Shown piece after piece: positions 23,751-36,807 of a stretch of DNA of 64,000 nucleotides. The DNA is from Haematobia irritans (lineage: Eukaryota > Arthropoda > Insecta > Diptera > Muscidae). The notes below the pieces were generated by a model that made no database searches, was not told the DNA's origin, and saw nothing but the letters and a program-made list of their open reading frames with translations. Position numbers and translations under genes: made by a program. The DNA lies in contig NC_134401.1 in assembly GCF_050003625.1 (NCBI RefSeq), forward strand, positions 97,132,852 through 97,196,851, written 5' to 3'. Numbering within the stretch: position 1 is the stretch's first letter; each line of letters starts with the position of its first letter.

Positions 23751-24260
23751 ATTTTCAACAGAAATAAAATTTGACAACATTTTCTATAGAAATAAAATGT
23801 TGGTAGATTCTTTTTGGCGATATGGGCCAATTTTTGCGTGATTGGGGATCGACTAGACATAACTATATACCAATGCAATGTACCAAATTTCAATCGAATC
23901 GGATGAGTTTTGCTCCTCCAAGGGGTTCGGGATGTCAAATCTGGGGATCGATTTATATAGAGGCTATACATAATTATAGACCGATATGGATCAATTTTTG
24001 CATGGTTGTTAACTGTCATATACTTACAGCTCGTACCTAATTCCAACCGAATCCGATGAATTTAGCTCATCCAATAGAAATAAAGTTTGACAAAATTTTC
24101 TATAGAAATAAAATTTTAACAAAATTTTCTATTGAAATAAAATTTTGATAAAATTTTCAATAGAAATAAAATTTGTACAACATTTTCTATAGAAATAAAA
24201 TTTTGACAAAATTTTATATAGAAATAAAATTTTGACAAATAGAAATAAAATTTTGTTGTT
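23751..24260. repeat. 29-bp units and one 153-bp monomer
   Basis: 29-bp units flank a block at 23815-24070 containing TGGGGATCGATTTATATAG. A mixed array without head or tail. Confidence 0.8.
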
Positions 24261-24281
24261 GTTTTTATTTTTTTATTTTAC

Positions 24282-24500
24282 AGCTTAAAACCATACATTG
24301 ACTAAACTACAAGTATAGCTTAACCAACAGAGGAAAAGAATGTTTGCCAAATTTATTTGGGCAAAGCCATCCAACCATCTTGCAGTCTATATGGCTTTGC
24401 CCAAATAAATTTGACAAACATTATTTTCCTCTGTTGGTTAACCTGCACTTGTAGTTTAGTCAATGTATGGTTTTAAGCTGAAATCAAAAAAAACAACAAC
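24282..24500. repeat. Foldback (long inverted repeat)
   Basis: Arms of about 95 bp: CAGCTTAAAACCATACATTG to TTTATTTGGGCAAAGCCAT, mirrored by ATGGCTTTGCCCAAATAAA to CAATGTATGGTTTTAAGCTG. The spacer is about 20 bp (CCAACCATCTTGCAGTCTAT). The arms differ by few bases, so the hairpin would be very stable. Confidence 0.85.
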
Positions 24501-24544
24501 AACAATGATTAAAGAACAAAACCAACAATAACAAAACAAAACGA

Positions 24545-24960
24545 ATGAAAGAAATAAAATTTTGATAAAATTTTCAATAGAAATAAAATTTTGACAACAT
24601 TTTCTATAGAAATAAAATTTTGACAAATTTTTTATATAAATATAAAATTTTGACAAAATTTTATATAGAAATAAAATTTTGACAAAATTTTATATAGAAA
24701 TAAAATTTGGCAAAATTCTATATATAGAAATAAAATTTTGACAAAATTTTATATAGAAATAAAATTTTGACAAAATTCTATATATAGAAATAAAATTTTG
24801 ACAAAATTTTATATAGAAATAAAATTTGGTAAAATTTTCTATAGAAATAAAATTTTTACAAAATTTTCTATAGAAATAAAATTTTCTACAGAAATAAAAT
24901 TTTGACAAAATGTTCTAAAGAAATAAAATTTGACAAAATTTTCTATAGAAATAAAATATT
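24545..24960. repeat. 29-bp tandem array
   Basis: Units with the variant TTTATATAGAAATAAAA, reading as repeated FYFYIKFCQNFIS-like frames. Not coding. Confidence 0.9.
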
Positions 24961-25230
24961 GGTAGATTATTTTTGGCGATATGGACCATTTTTTGTGTGA
25001 TTGGGGATCGGCTATATATAACTATATACCAGTGCAATGTACCAAATTTCAACCGAATCGGATGAGTTTTGCTCTTCCAAGGGGTTCGGGATGTCACAAC
25101 TGGGGATCGATTTATATGGAGGCTATATACAATTATAGACCGATATGGACCAATCAATTTTTGCATGGTTGTTAGATGCCATATACTTACAACTCGTACC
25201 TAATTTCAACCAAATCGGATGAATTTAGCT
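24961..25230 (+). repeat. 153-bp A monomers
   Basis: Nearly two monomers, very close to those at 23815-24070, suggesting duplication of the mixed block. Confidence 0.8.
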
Positions 25231-26210
25231 CATCCAATAGAAATAAAGTTTTGACACCATTTTCTATAGAAATAACATTTTGACAACATTTTCTATAGAA
25301 TTAAAGTGTTGACAACTTTTTCTATAGAATTAAAATGTTGACAACTTTTTCTATAAAATTAAAGTTTTGACAAAACTTTCTATAGAAATAAAATTTTGGC
25401 AAAATTTTCTATTGAAATAAAATTTTGCCAAATTTTCTATAGATTTTCTAAAATTGTGACAACATTGTCTATAGAAATAAAATTTTGACAAAATTTTCTA
25501 TAGAAATAAAATTTTCTACAGAAATAAAATTTTGACAAAATTTGCTATAGAAATACAATTTTCTACAGAAACAAAATTTTGACAAAATTTTCTATAGAAA
25601 TAAAATTTTGACAAAATTTTCAATAGATATTAAATTTTGACAAAATGTTCTAAAGAAATAAAAATTAACAAAATTTTCTATAGAAATAAAATTTTGATAA
25701 AATTTTCTATTGAAATAAAATTTTGCCAAATTTTCTATAGATTTTCTAAAATTGTGACAACATTGTCTATAGAAATAAAATTTTGACAAAATTTTCTATA
25801 GAAATAAAATTTTCTACAGAAATAAAATTTTGACAAAATTTGCTATAGAAATACAATTTTCTACAGAAACAAAATTTTGACAAAATTTTCTATAGAAATA
25901 AAATTTTGACAAAATTTTCAATAGATATTAAATTTTGACAAAATGTTCTAAAGAAATAAAATTTAACAAAATTTTCTATAGAAATAAAATTTTGATAAAA
26001 TTTTCTATTGAAATAAAATTTTGCCAAATTTTCTATAGATATAAAATTTTGATGAAATTACCAATAGAACTAAAATTTTGACAACATTGTCTATAGAAAT
26101 AAAATTTTGACAAAATTTTCTATAGAAATAAAATGTTGACAAAATTTTCTATAGAAATAAAAATTTCTACAGAAATAAAATTTAACAAAATTTTCTATAG
26201 ATATAAAATG
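25231..26210. repeat. 29-bp array with an internal ~298-bp duplication
   Basis: The segment from about 25441 recurs at about 25739 with the same rare variants (GATTTTCTAAAATTGTGAC, AATACAATTTTCTACAG), showing higher-order duplication inside the array. Confidence 0.88.
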
Positions 26211-26800
26211 TTGGTAGATTCTTTTTGGGGATATGGACCAAGTTTTGTGTGATTTGGGATTGGCTATATATATAACAGCGCAATGTACCAAATTTCAACA
26301 GAATAGGATGAATTTTGCTCATCCATGAGGCTCCGGAAGTCAAATCTGGGGATCGGTTTATATGGGGGCTATATACAACTATGGACCGATATGGACAAAT
26401 TTTTGCATGGTTGTTAGAGACCATATACTAACACCACGTACCAAATGTCAACCGGAATTTTGAATTTGAATTTGAATTTGAATTTTGCTCTTCCAAGAGG
26501 CTCCGGAGGTAAAATCTGGGGATCGGTTTTTATGGGGGCTATATATAATTATGGACCGATATGGACCAATTTTTGCATGGTTGTTAGATACCGTATACTA
26601 ACACCACGTACCAAATTTCAACCGGATGGGATAAATTTTGCTTCTCCAAGAGGCTCCGGAGGTCAAATCTGGGTATCGGTTTATATGGGGGCTATAAATA
26701 TATAACATAATTATGGACCGATATGGACCAATTTTTGCCTGGTTGTTAAATACCACATACTTAAAGTTCGTCTCAAACATGGGTGGGTATAAAATTCAAT
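26211..26800 (+). repeat. 153-bp A monomers
   Basis: Four monomers ending abruptly near 26780 without a tail. A TTTGAATTTGAATTTGAA slip lies at about 26460. Confidence 0.8.
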
Positions 26801-27164
26801 GACCGTACACATAAGTTCATTATGAACTGAAGCAAACGAACATTTTCGTACGATTCCCAAAATGAGTAAGAATGAACTATTGTATGACTAAAATGGTCAT
26901 GATTTGCGCCAATGATTTTCTTCATTACTTTTAATTCAATTTTTCTTCTATGAGAGGATATAATTTCGTGAACAGCAATTAAAAATACAACATGGCATGA
27001 AATTTGCCAGGTTTTAACAACGCTTTACGGTTATCTCAAAATGTAGGTATTTCATTCTTCCTATAAAACAGTTTACTTTTTTCGGTGTAGAAAAATCTTC
27101 GTCAGTTTACTTGAAAATACATATATAGAATCTCAGGTGGATTTGTTGACAGATACTCTGCCAA
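26801..27164. other. Unique-looking DNA
   Basis: No gene or recognisable repeat. Confidence 0.5.
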
Positions 27165-27616
<452 letters not shown>

Positions 27617-28670
27617 TAACGTAGAAATCGGGAGACTGAGAACATGGGAGCTATACCCAAACATTGACCGATCTGCACCATATTCGCTACACCTATTTAC
27701 TTCTACATTTTGAATTTTCGGCAAATCGGATAAAAATTGCCATTTCCCGAAGTCAAATCGGAAGATCGGTCTATAAGTTGGGTATATAAAAATCGATCGA
27801 TATGCCCCATATTCGGATTACTTATGTGTGGACCCAGGAATTTCAAGCAAATCGCACAAAAAATCGGAGGTCAAATCTGGAGATCTGTGTATATGAGGTA
27901 AATACAAAAATATGATCTTGTACACACCATATTTGGCGTACTTATACGTAAACCCAAAATATCTCCAGATTTAGAATTTCCGGTAAATCAGATGAAAATT
28001 GAAGTGTCTAGATGCCCAAGATATACCAAACTGTGGACCGATATAACCCTTTCGACTTTGAATTTCAAGCAGATCAGACGAAAGTTCGGATGCTTAGACG
28101 CTCAAGAAGTCAAATCGGGAGAAAGGACTATATGGAGGCTAAACATTGACCGATACACACATATTCCGCACACCTTTTTATGGACCCAAAATACCTCTAG
28201 ATTCTTAATTTTATGTAGATGAGATAGCAATTGCGGTGTCTAGAAGCCCAAGAAGTCAAATCGGAAGATCGATCTATATGGGGCTATACCAAAACATGGG
28301 CCGAAAGACATCATTTTCGACACACCAGTTTGTGGTCCAAAAATACGTCTAGATTTCCAATTTCAGGCAAATACGGTTTTAAGAAGCCAAAGACCAAAAA
28401 TCGGGGGAGTCGGTTTATATGGGGGCTATATCAAAACCTGGACCGCCTTTGAACTTGACCTGTGTGCAAACAAAACACGAATTTGTACCAAATTTGCAGA
28501 AAGATATCTCCATTATTGAAAGCTGTAGCGTGATTACCACAGACAGACAGACAGGCAGACGGACATGGTTATATCGTCTAAGAATTTCTCCCTGATGAAG
28601 AATATATATATGTGTTACAAACGGAATGTCAAATTTATTATACCCCCATCACCGTTCTATATAAAAATAT
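27617..28670 (+). repeat. G-family element
   Basis: About six monomers (GGGAGACTGAGAACATGGGA, later AAGAAGTCAAATCGG and TATATGGGGGCTATATC), then a tail with ACAGACAGACAGGCAGACGG and TTATTATACCCCCATCACC at 28640. No clear head. Confidence 0.75.
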
Positions 28671-29440
28671 GGAAAATATCTACATCTAAAGCCAATTTTA
28701 GGCAACTTCACAAAAGTTAATGAATGATTTATCGGTCAATATATATGTATAAGAGGTATAGGACAATTTTAGTCATTTTTACAAGTCTACGACTTCGTAG
28801 TGACGATTTTAAAAGGAAAATGACAATTTTTGCCCAAATCGGAAAAACATATATATGGGCGCTATATCTACATCTGAACCGATTTCAAATTTGGCATACA
28901 TAGTATGAATGTTAGTTATACTCCCTGTGCTAAGTTTCACGTAAATAGGTGTAAAAATTTGGTGTCTGTGGTCATATGATTGCAAATCTGGCGAACAAAT
29001 ATATTTGGGAGCTATGTCTAAATCTGAACCGATTTCAACCAAATTTGCCATGCATTTCACGTACATTGGAGTAAACCCATGTCTTCCTGGGCAATATTAG
29101 TGCATATCGGGCGAAAGATATATACGATAGCTATATCTAAATCTGACCCGGTTTCAACCATATTCGTCAGGCACATTAATAATGTTAAGTCTACTCCTTG
29201 TGCACAACTTAACGTAAATCGGAGTGAGACTATTTCCTCTGTGGTCATATGAGTGTAAAGCAGGCGAAAGATATATACGGAAGCTATATCTAAATCTGAA
29301 CCGATTTTTTTTCCAAAATCAATAGGGTTCTGTTCTGACCCAAGATTACTCTGGTGCCAAATATGAAGTCTATTGGCTTAAAACTGCGACCTAGACTTTG
29401 ATCACAAAAATGTATTCACAGACAGACGGACATGGCTAGA
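28671..29440 (+). repeat. C-family body and tail, plus strand
   Basis: Monomers with GGGCGAAAGATATATACG and CTAAATCTGAACCGATTT, ending in CACAGACAGACGGACATGG at about 29420, where the retrotransposon fragment follows. Confidence 0.75.
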
Positions 29441-29506
29441 TAAAGTCACGCCACCCACCCTGAGCATTATAGTCAATGACACCACATCTTTAGATGGTGT
29501 CTGAAC

Positions 29507-29622
29507 TCGGAAGATTCGTGCCACTTCCTGTTTCAATGTCCAGCATTATCCTTTAGAAGAAACATGATACTGGGATCCTTTTTCTTTGAGGTTCTCACAG
29601 ATCTGCTAGAGTGCAGCTTGGA
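29507..29622 (+). pseudogene. Non-LTR retrotransposon C-terminal fragment
   Basis: The plus strand reads SEDSCHFLFQCPALSFRR, then NMILGSFFF, in one open stretch of about 38 codons. This matches the HX4C plus CPAL...R...LG end that follows RNase H in Jockey/CR1-like reverse transcriptases. Upstream codons are broken. It sits between C-family repeats and is not intact. Confidence 0.6.
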
Positions 29623-29639
29623 ATTAAATTCTCGATCGT

Positions 29640-30545
29640 CTTAGAATTAAATTCTGAGGCGACGTAGCGATATCCGTCTGTCTGTTCATGTATTTTTGTG
29701 TGCAAATTCCAGTTCGTAGTTTAAGTCTGATAGTCTTCAAATTAGCGTAGGGTATTTTTCAGCTCAAGGACGATCCCTATTGATTAAAAAAAAAAACGTT
29801 TCAGATTTAGATATAGCCACCATATAAATTTATAACCGATCTCGTAATAAATGATGTATTTATCAACCGATCTTTTTCCAATTTCGTGTATTCGAATGCT
29901 TGGTGAATCTCGTAAATTTTGCAGAATATCAGTCAAATCGGTTCAGATTCAGATATAACCTTAGCCCGATTTACAATCCGGTGGCCTCAGAGGGCAATGT
30001 TTTATTCCGATTACGGTGAAATAGAATTAACATTATAAATATGCATACCAAATTTGTTTGAAATCGTTTCAGATTTAGATATATCACCCCCATATAGTTT
30101 TCGCCCGATTTAGACTCCCAGAGGCCAAAGTTTTACTTCGAGTTACGTGAAATTTTGCACAAACAGTAGAATGAACATTAGAAATATAAGAAATACACTG
30201 AATTTTATTGAAGTCGGTTCAGATCTAGATATAGCTCCCATATATAGCTTTCGCCCGATTTACACTCCTATGGTCCCAAAGGCCAATGTTTTGTTCCGAT
30301 TTACGTGAAAATTTTCAGAGGAAGTAGAATTAACATTATAAATTTGCACACCAAAATTGATTAAAATTGTTTCAGTTTTAGATAGAGCTCCCATATATAC
30401 CTATCTTTCGTCCGATTTACACTCATATAACCACCTAGGTCAAAATTTTACTCCAATTTACTAGAAATTGTGCGCAGGGAATGGAAGTAACATTTTTACT
30501 ATGCATGCCAGATTTAGTTGAAATTAGTTCAGATTTAGATATAGC
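29640..30545 (-). repeat. C-family body, reversed
   Basis: Complement of C monomers (GGTTCAGATTTAGATATAGC-like). Head missing; interrupted by the repeat at 30546. Its orientation is opposite to 28671-29440. Confidence 0.75.
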
Positions 30546-30676
30546 TGTCCCAGCAAAAAAATTTGGAAGTTATTCCAAAGGCACAACTTTAAAAGCACTT
30601 CCAGAAGATGCACTCCCAATGATGTTCTTTATTTTAACTACTCAGGAAGTTATTTTAATTCAATTTTTATAACTTG
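30546..30676. repeat. Short dispersed repeat (shared with 20990-21110)
   Basis: CAGCAAAAAAATTTGGAAG, then TTCCAAAGGCACAACTTTAA and TTTATTTTAACTACTCAGG. It interrupts a C-family body (breakpoint after ATTTAGATATAGCTGTCC). Confidence 0.55.
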
Positions 30677-30704
30677 GTTTTTTCATACTTTTAATGGGTA
30701 ATTT

Positions 30705-32336
30705 TAACTTTTTATACACTGCGCCACACTGTGGAACAGGGTATTATAAGTTAGTGCATATGTTTGTAACACACAGAAGGAGACGAGATAGACACATGGT
30801 GCCACCGTGGTGCAATGGTTAGCATGCCCGCCTTGCATACACAAGGTCGTGGGTTCGATTCCTGCTTCGACCGAACACCAAAAAATTTTTCAGCGGTGGA
30901 TTATCCCACCTCAGTAATGCTGGTGACATTTCTGAGGGTTTTCAAAGCTTCTCTAAGTGGTTTCACTGCAATGTGGAACGCCGTTCGGACTCGGCTATAA
31001 AAAGGAGGTCCCTTGTCATTGAGCTTAACATGGAATCGGGCAGCACTCAGTGATAAGAGAGAAGTTCACCAATGTGGTATCACAATGGACTGAATAGTCT
31101 AAGTGAGCCTGATACCTAACCTAACCTAACCTAACCTAACCTAGACACATGGTGTCTTTGGCAATAATGCTCAGGGTGGATCCCTGAGTCGACATAACCA
31201 TGTCCGTCTGTCTGTGAACACATTTTTGTGATCAAAGTCTATATCGCAATTTAAGTCCAATCGCCTTCAAATTTGGCACATGTTCCTAATTTGGGTCAGA
31301 ATAGAACCCTATTGATTTTGGGAGAAATCGGTTCAGATTTAGATATAGCTCCCATATATATCTTTGGCCCGATATGCACTTATATGGCCCCAGAAGCCAG
31401 ATTTTTGACCGAATTTGGTAAAATTTTGCACTAGGAGTACAAATTGTAGTATAGTCAAATTTTATTGAAATCGGTTCAGATTCAGATATAGCTCCCATAT
31501 ATATCTTTCGCCCGATACGGACTAATATGGTCCTAAAAGCCAGAGTTTTGGCCCAATTTGGTTGAAATTTTGCACAGGGAGTAGATTTAGCATTGTAGCT
31601 TTGCATGCCCAGAAGCCAGAGTTTTATCCCGATTAGCTTGAAATTTTGCACAAGGAATATAATTGGTGAAATTGTCATGTGTGTCAGATTTGATTGAAAT
31701 CGGTTCATATTTAGATATAGCTTCCGTATATATTTTTCGCCCGATATGGACTTATATGGCCCCAGAAGCCAGTGTTGTGGCCCAATTTGGTTGAAATTTT
31801 GCACTAGGAGTACAATTAGTAATATAGCCATGTGTGCCAAATTTTATTGAAATCGGTTCAGATTTAGATATAGCTCCCATATATAAGTTTTTCTAATTTC
31901 GACAAAAATGGTCAAAATACCAACATTTTCCTTGTTATATCGCCACTGCTTAGTCGAAAAGTTGTAAAAATGACTCCAATTTTCCTAAACTTCTAATACA
32001 TATATATCGAGCGATAAGTCATAAATAAACTTTTGCGAAGTTTCCTTATAATTGATTCAGATTTAAATGTTTCCCATATTTTTTTACTAAAATTGTGTTC
32101 CACCCTAGTGCATTAGCCAACTTAAATTTTGAGTCTATAGATTTTATAAAAGTCTATCAAATTCTGTCCAATTCGAGTGATATTTAAATGTATGTATTTG
32201 GGACAAACCTTTATATATAGCACCCAACACATTTGACGGATGTGATATGGTATCGAAAATTCAGATCTATAAAGTGGAGCAGGGTATAATATAGTCGCCC
32301 TCGCCCGACTTTAGACTTTCCTTACTTGTTTTGTTT
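30705..32336 (-). repeat. Complete C-family element, reversed, with a SINE inside
   Basis: Minus strand: head 32336 to about 32100 (ACAAGTAAGGAAAGTCTAAA; TATTATACCCTGC), about seven monomers, and a tail at 31200-30705 ending in the palindromic ACTGCGCCACACTGTGG. The SINE at 30802-31142 splits the tail. Confidence 0.85.
30802..31142 (+). mobile_element. tRNA-derived SINE
   Basis: Full 5' end. The 3' end lacks the CATCGGGCTGCCACAT segment seen in others and runs straight into (CCTAA)n. Target duplication AGACACATGGTG (30790-30801, 31143-31154). Confidence 0.92.
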
Positions 32337-32626
32337 CAAATAGATTAAAAACAGAATAAGAATTCATAAAATGGTACAAATCACAGAATTTTTTAATTAC
32401 ATTCAAAACATTGAATTCGGATCACACCTACAGAAGTGATGCAAATTCACCACGGAGGCCAAAGTTACATTTCGAAAATGTTGAAGTTTTGCACAGAATG
32501 TGCAACAATTATATAGGTCCTAACAAATTTGAAGGTGTTAAGATGGTATCAAAAATTTTGGTATACACAGTGGTGAAGGGTATAATATAGTCGGCCCCAC
32601 CCGACTTTAGATTTTCCTCACTTGTT
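32337..32626 (-). repeat. Solo C-family head, reversed (32500-32626), next to AT-rich DNA
   Basis: Complement of a head: CAGTGGTGAAGGGTATAATA, then GTCGGCCCCACCCGAC, ending TCCTCACTTGTTTTATT. No body follows. Confidence 0.7.
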
Positions 32627-33079
32627 TTATTTTGTAAGTGTCTCATGCACATTAAACGTATAACAAACAATATTCCTTTCCTTCGAAAATTCATAACGTT
32701 ATTTAAATATTATTTTAACTGAATAAAATTTTTTCTACAGTGAACTTTTTCTTTTGAAAACTTATGTGCTTACAAAATTTTCTATCGAAAAATTCAGATT
32801 AATTTTAAAAGGCCTGATATGATTAACGTTTTAAAGGCATACAAATTCCGATTGCTATTTTATGTCAACTTGGGTGCTGGTTTTATAATTTAATGTACGA
32901 TTAGGGATCATGGGGACACTGGAGAAAATTTTACAAAATATATTTGATTAAGCAAAGCTATTGAAATGTACTAAGAAAAATATTCACCAACAATGAAAGA
33001 TTAAGCAACCGGTATTTTGGGACACACAATCTTCATACTACTAAAGGCAAATTTCTTTAAAATAAAGACATTTTAATTT
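32627..33079. other. AT-rich DNA, no gene seen
   Basis: Unique-looking; ends in TTTAAAATAAAG-type sequence at the next element. Confidence 0.45.
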
Positions 33080-35560
33080 TAAACAAGTCTATACGGCCGC
33101 AAGTTCGGCAAGGCCGAATCTTATGTACCCTCTACCATGGATTGCGTAGCAACTTCTACTGAAGATTGTCATCCACAATGGAATTACTTGGGTTGCGGTA
33201 TCACTTGCCGGTGGCAAGGTATCTTAAAACTTCCTAACACCGTCTTCTAAATTGCAAGCTAGTCCATAAACTAAAAAAGGCCGATTAAATATGTATATAA
33301 TAAAGTTTGACAAAATTTTCTATAGAAATAAAATTTTGATAAAAGTTTCTATAGAAATAAAATGTTGACAACATTTTCTATAGAAGTAAAATTTGGACAA
33401 AATTTTCTATAGAAATAAAATTTTGTCTAAATTTCCTACAGAAATAAAACATTGACAAAATCTTCTATAGAAATAAAATGTTGACAAAATTTTCTAAAGA
33501 ATTAAAATTTTGACAACATTTTCTATAGAAATAAAATTTTGCCAAAATTTTCTATAGAAATAAAATTTTGCTAAAATTTTCTATAGAAATAAAATTTGAC
33601 AAAATTTTCTATAGGAATAAAATTTTGACAAAATTTTGGTAGATTATTTTTGGCTCGAGTGGCAACCATGATTATGAACCAATATGGACCAATTTTTGTG
33701 TGATTGGGGATCGGCTATATATAACTATAAACCTATATGGACCAATTTTGGCATGGTTATTAGCGGCCACATACTAACACCACGTTGCAAATTTCAACCG
33801 GATCGATTCTGAAATCAAATCTGGGGAACGGTTTATATGGGGGCTGTATATAATTATGGACCGATATGGACCAATTTTTGCATGGTTCTTAGAGACCATA
33901 TAACACCACGTCCCAAATTTCAACCGAATCGGATAAATTTTGCTCCTCCAAGAGGTTCCGGAGGTCAAATCTGGGGATCGGTTTATATGGAGGCTCTATA
34001 TAATTATGGACCGATGGTGGGCCAATTCTTGGATGGTTGTTAGAGACCATATACTAACACCACGTACCAAATTTCAACCGGATCGGATGAATTTTGCTCC
34101 TCTAAGAGGCTCCGGAGGTCAAATCTGGGGATCGGTTTATATGGGGGCTATATATAATTATGGACCGATATGGACCAATTTTCGTTAGAGACCATACACT
34201 TACACCATGTACCAAATTTCAGCCAGATCGGATGCACGGTATAAAAAAGGCCGATTAAATTCGTAAATAATTCAGTGTGACAAAATTTTCTATAGCAATA
34301 AAATTTGAGAAAATGTTCTATAGAAATAAAATTTTGACAAACTTTTCTATTTCTGTGTTATAGCAAAATTTGACAAAATTTTCTATAGAAATAAAATTTT
34401 GGTAAATTATTTTTGGGGATCGGCTATATATAACTATAGACCGACATGGACAAATTTTGACATTTCACCACGTACCAAATTTCAACCGGTTCGGATGAAT
34501 TTTGGTCGCCCAATAGCTCCGGAAGTCAAATCTGGGATTAAATGGGGGTTATATAATTAAGACTGGCATGGGCCAATTTTTGCATGGTTGTTAGAGACCA
34601 TATACTAACACTGCGTACCAAATTTCAACCGAATGGCTTGAATTTTGCTCTTCCACGAGGCTCTGGAGGTCAAATCTAGGGATCGATTTATATGGGGGCT
34701 ATATATAATTATGGACCGATGTGGACCAATTTTTGCATGGTTGTTAGAGACCATATACTAACACCACACACCAAATTTCAACCGGATCGGATGAAATTTG
34801 CTTCTCTTAGATGCTCCGCAAGCCAAATCTGGGGATCGGTTTATATGGGGGCTACATATAATTATGAACCGATGTGGACCAATTCTTGCATAGTTGTTAC
34901 AAACCATATACTTAAATCAAATACCAAATTTCAGCCGGATCGGATGAAATTTGCTTCTCTTAGTTGCTCCGCAAGCCAAATCTGGGGATCGGCTAAATGG
35001 GGGCTATATATAATGTGGACCAATTTTTGCATGGTTGTTAGATACCATATACTAATATCACATATCAACCGGATCGGATGAAATTTGCTTCTCTTTGAGG
35101 CTCCGAAAGCCAAATCTGGGGATCGGTTTATATGGGGGCTATACATAATTATGGACCGATGTGGACCAATTTTTATATGGTTGTTAGAGACCATATATTA
35201 ACACCATGAACCAACTTTCAGCCGGACCGGATGAAATTTGATTCTCTTAGAGGATCCGCAAGCCAAATCTGCGGGTCCGTTTATATGGGGGCTATACGTA
35301 AAAGAGGACCGATATGGCCCATTTGCAATACCATCCGACCTACATCAATAACCAACTACTTGTGCCGAGTTTCAAGTCGAGAGCTTGTTTCATTCGGAAG
35401 TTAGTGTGATTTCAACAGACGGACATGCTTAGATCGACCCAGAACTTCACCACGACCCAGAACATATATACTTTATGGGGTCTTAGAGCAATATTTCGAT
35501 GTGTTACAAACGGAATGACGGTGTTGATATACTCCCCATCCTATGGTGGAGGGTATAAAA
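33080..35560 (+). repeat. Complete A/B-family element
   Basis: Head 33080-33300 (ACGGCCGCAAGTTCGGCAAG; TACCCTCTACCATGG), 29-bp array 33300-33640, monomers 33650-35280 interrupted by a short 29-bp block at 34270-34400 next to a partial copy of the head-body junction, and a tail 35285-35560 ending ATGGTGGAGGGTATAAAA. Confidence 0.87.
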
Positions 35561-36099
35561 AATATAAAATTTATTGTCATATCAGCTTGCCTTCAAAAAA
35601 TGAAAATGGGAGTTCTGTCACCATGTATTTATGAACGAAAATTTATTTTTAGGTACTCAAGTGATTGGGCGGTAGATAAATATGAAGGTGAACCATCTTC
35701 ATCATTTCTATATTTATGGGGTATATTGTCCAAATCAGTGATGAACTCTTATGAGAGCGAAACATTTAGGCCCGAGGCCTCACGGAACGATTTCACAATT
35801 GTAGAAAAAAGTCTTAGCCCAGCTGAGTAAAATTGTAAATTAGCGCTTGGATCCCCAAAATAAAATCCTTTATCCGTTTCCAGTCCAAGCACTTAATTTA
35901 TTTTTCATGGAAATCATTATTGCAAACCTGATTTCATTTGCTGCATGGATTAAAAAAAAAAGTCCCCACAAAAATCCTCAAATTTATGAAAATTCCCCAC
36001 CAAATCCCCATGTCACCCAACTCAAAATTTTCATCTCCATCCACAAGAAATATCCCCAATTTGGGGAAAATCCCCAATACTGGAAACTCTGTATGGTCA
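35561..36099. other. Mixed DNA with CCCCA-rich words
   Basis: Open plus-strand frames without recognisable content. 35960-36080 repeats ATCCCCA / TCCCCAAT words. No gene supported. Confidence 0.4.
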
Positions 36100-36380
36100 T
36101 AAAAATGCATATCGGGCGAAAGATATATATGGGAGCTTTATCTAAATCTGAACCGATTTCTTCCAACGACCAAAACACATACCTATGCCAAATTTGCTTG
36201 GACGATTGGACTAAACCTGCCACCTAGACTTTGATCGCAAAAATGTGTTCACAGACATACGGACATGGCTAGGTCGACTCAGGGCCCGGCCATTAGCATT
36301 ATTGCCAAAGTCACCATGTGTCTATCTCGTCTCCTTATGGGTGTTGCAAACATATGCACTAGCTTATAATATAATATGTC
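36100..36380 (+). repeat. C-family terminal fragment
   Basis: One monomer (GGGCGAAAGATATATATGGG) and a tail segment with AGACATACGGACATGG and GTGTCTATCTCGTCTCC, matching the tail split by the SINE at 30802. Confidence 0.7.
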
Positions 36381-36807
36381 ATTTAATTTCCACTTAGTTT
36401 CCATGAATTTTTGCTTCAGTGTATACATGCTAATTGATTTTTTACATATTAATCCTCATGACTATATTTTCCATAGTATTTAAGCACATCAATTAATTTC
36501 AACATAATATTTGATCAACTATTCTCTAGTCAATAGATTCCATTTATTAAAATCTTACTAATGCATAGCCATAAATTCCCTTTGGTCATGATATACTGAA
36601 TAATTGCCACAATGATGCCTGATTCCACAAATGTATAGATGTGTAAACATTAAATGCTTATTAATTGAAAACAACCAATGAACACAAGAGTTCTGACTTG
36701 TATGGACACAAATATTAGAAAATCATTTGTATCTCAATAGAAAAAGAAATTTTACAATTTTTAGGTTTTAGGGGCATTATATAGGCTATAGCAATGAAAT
36801 ATCTTAA
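36381..36807. other. AT-rich DNA, no gene seen
   Basis: Unique-looking sequence between repeat blocks. Confidence 0.5.

Noticed and set aside
1..26210. CRISPR-like regular repeats
   Set aside because: The 29-bp units are directly adjacent with no unique spacers, and the genome is that of an insect.
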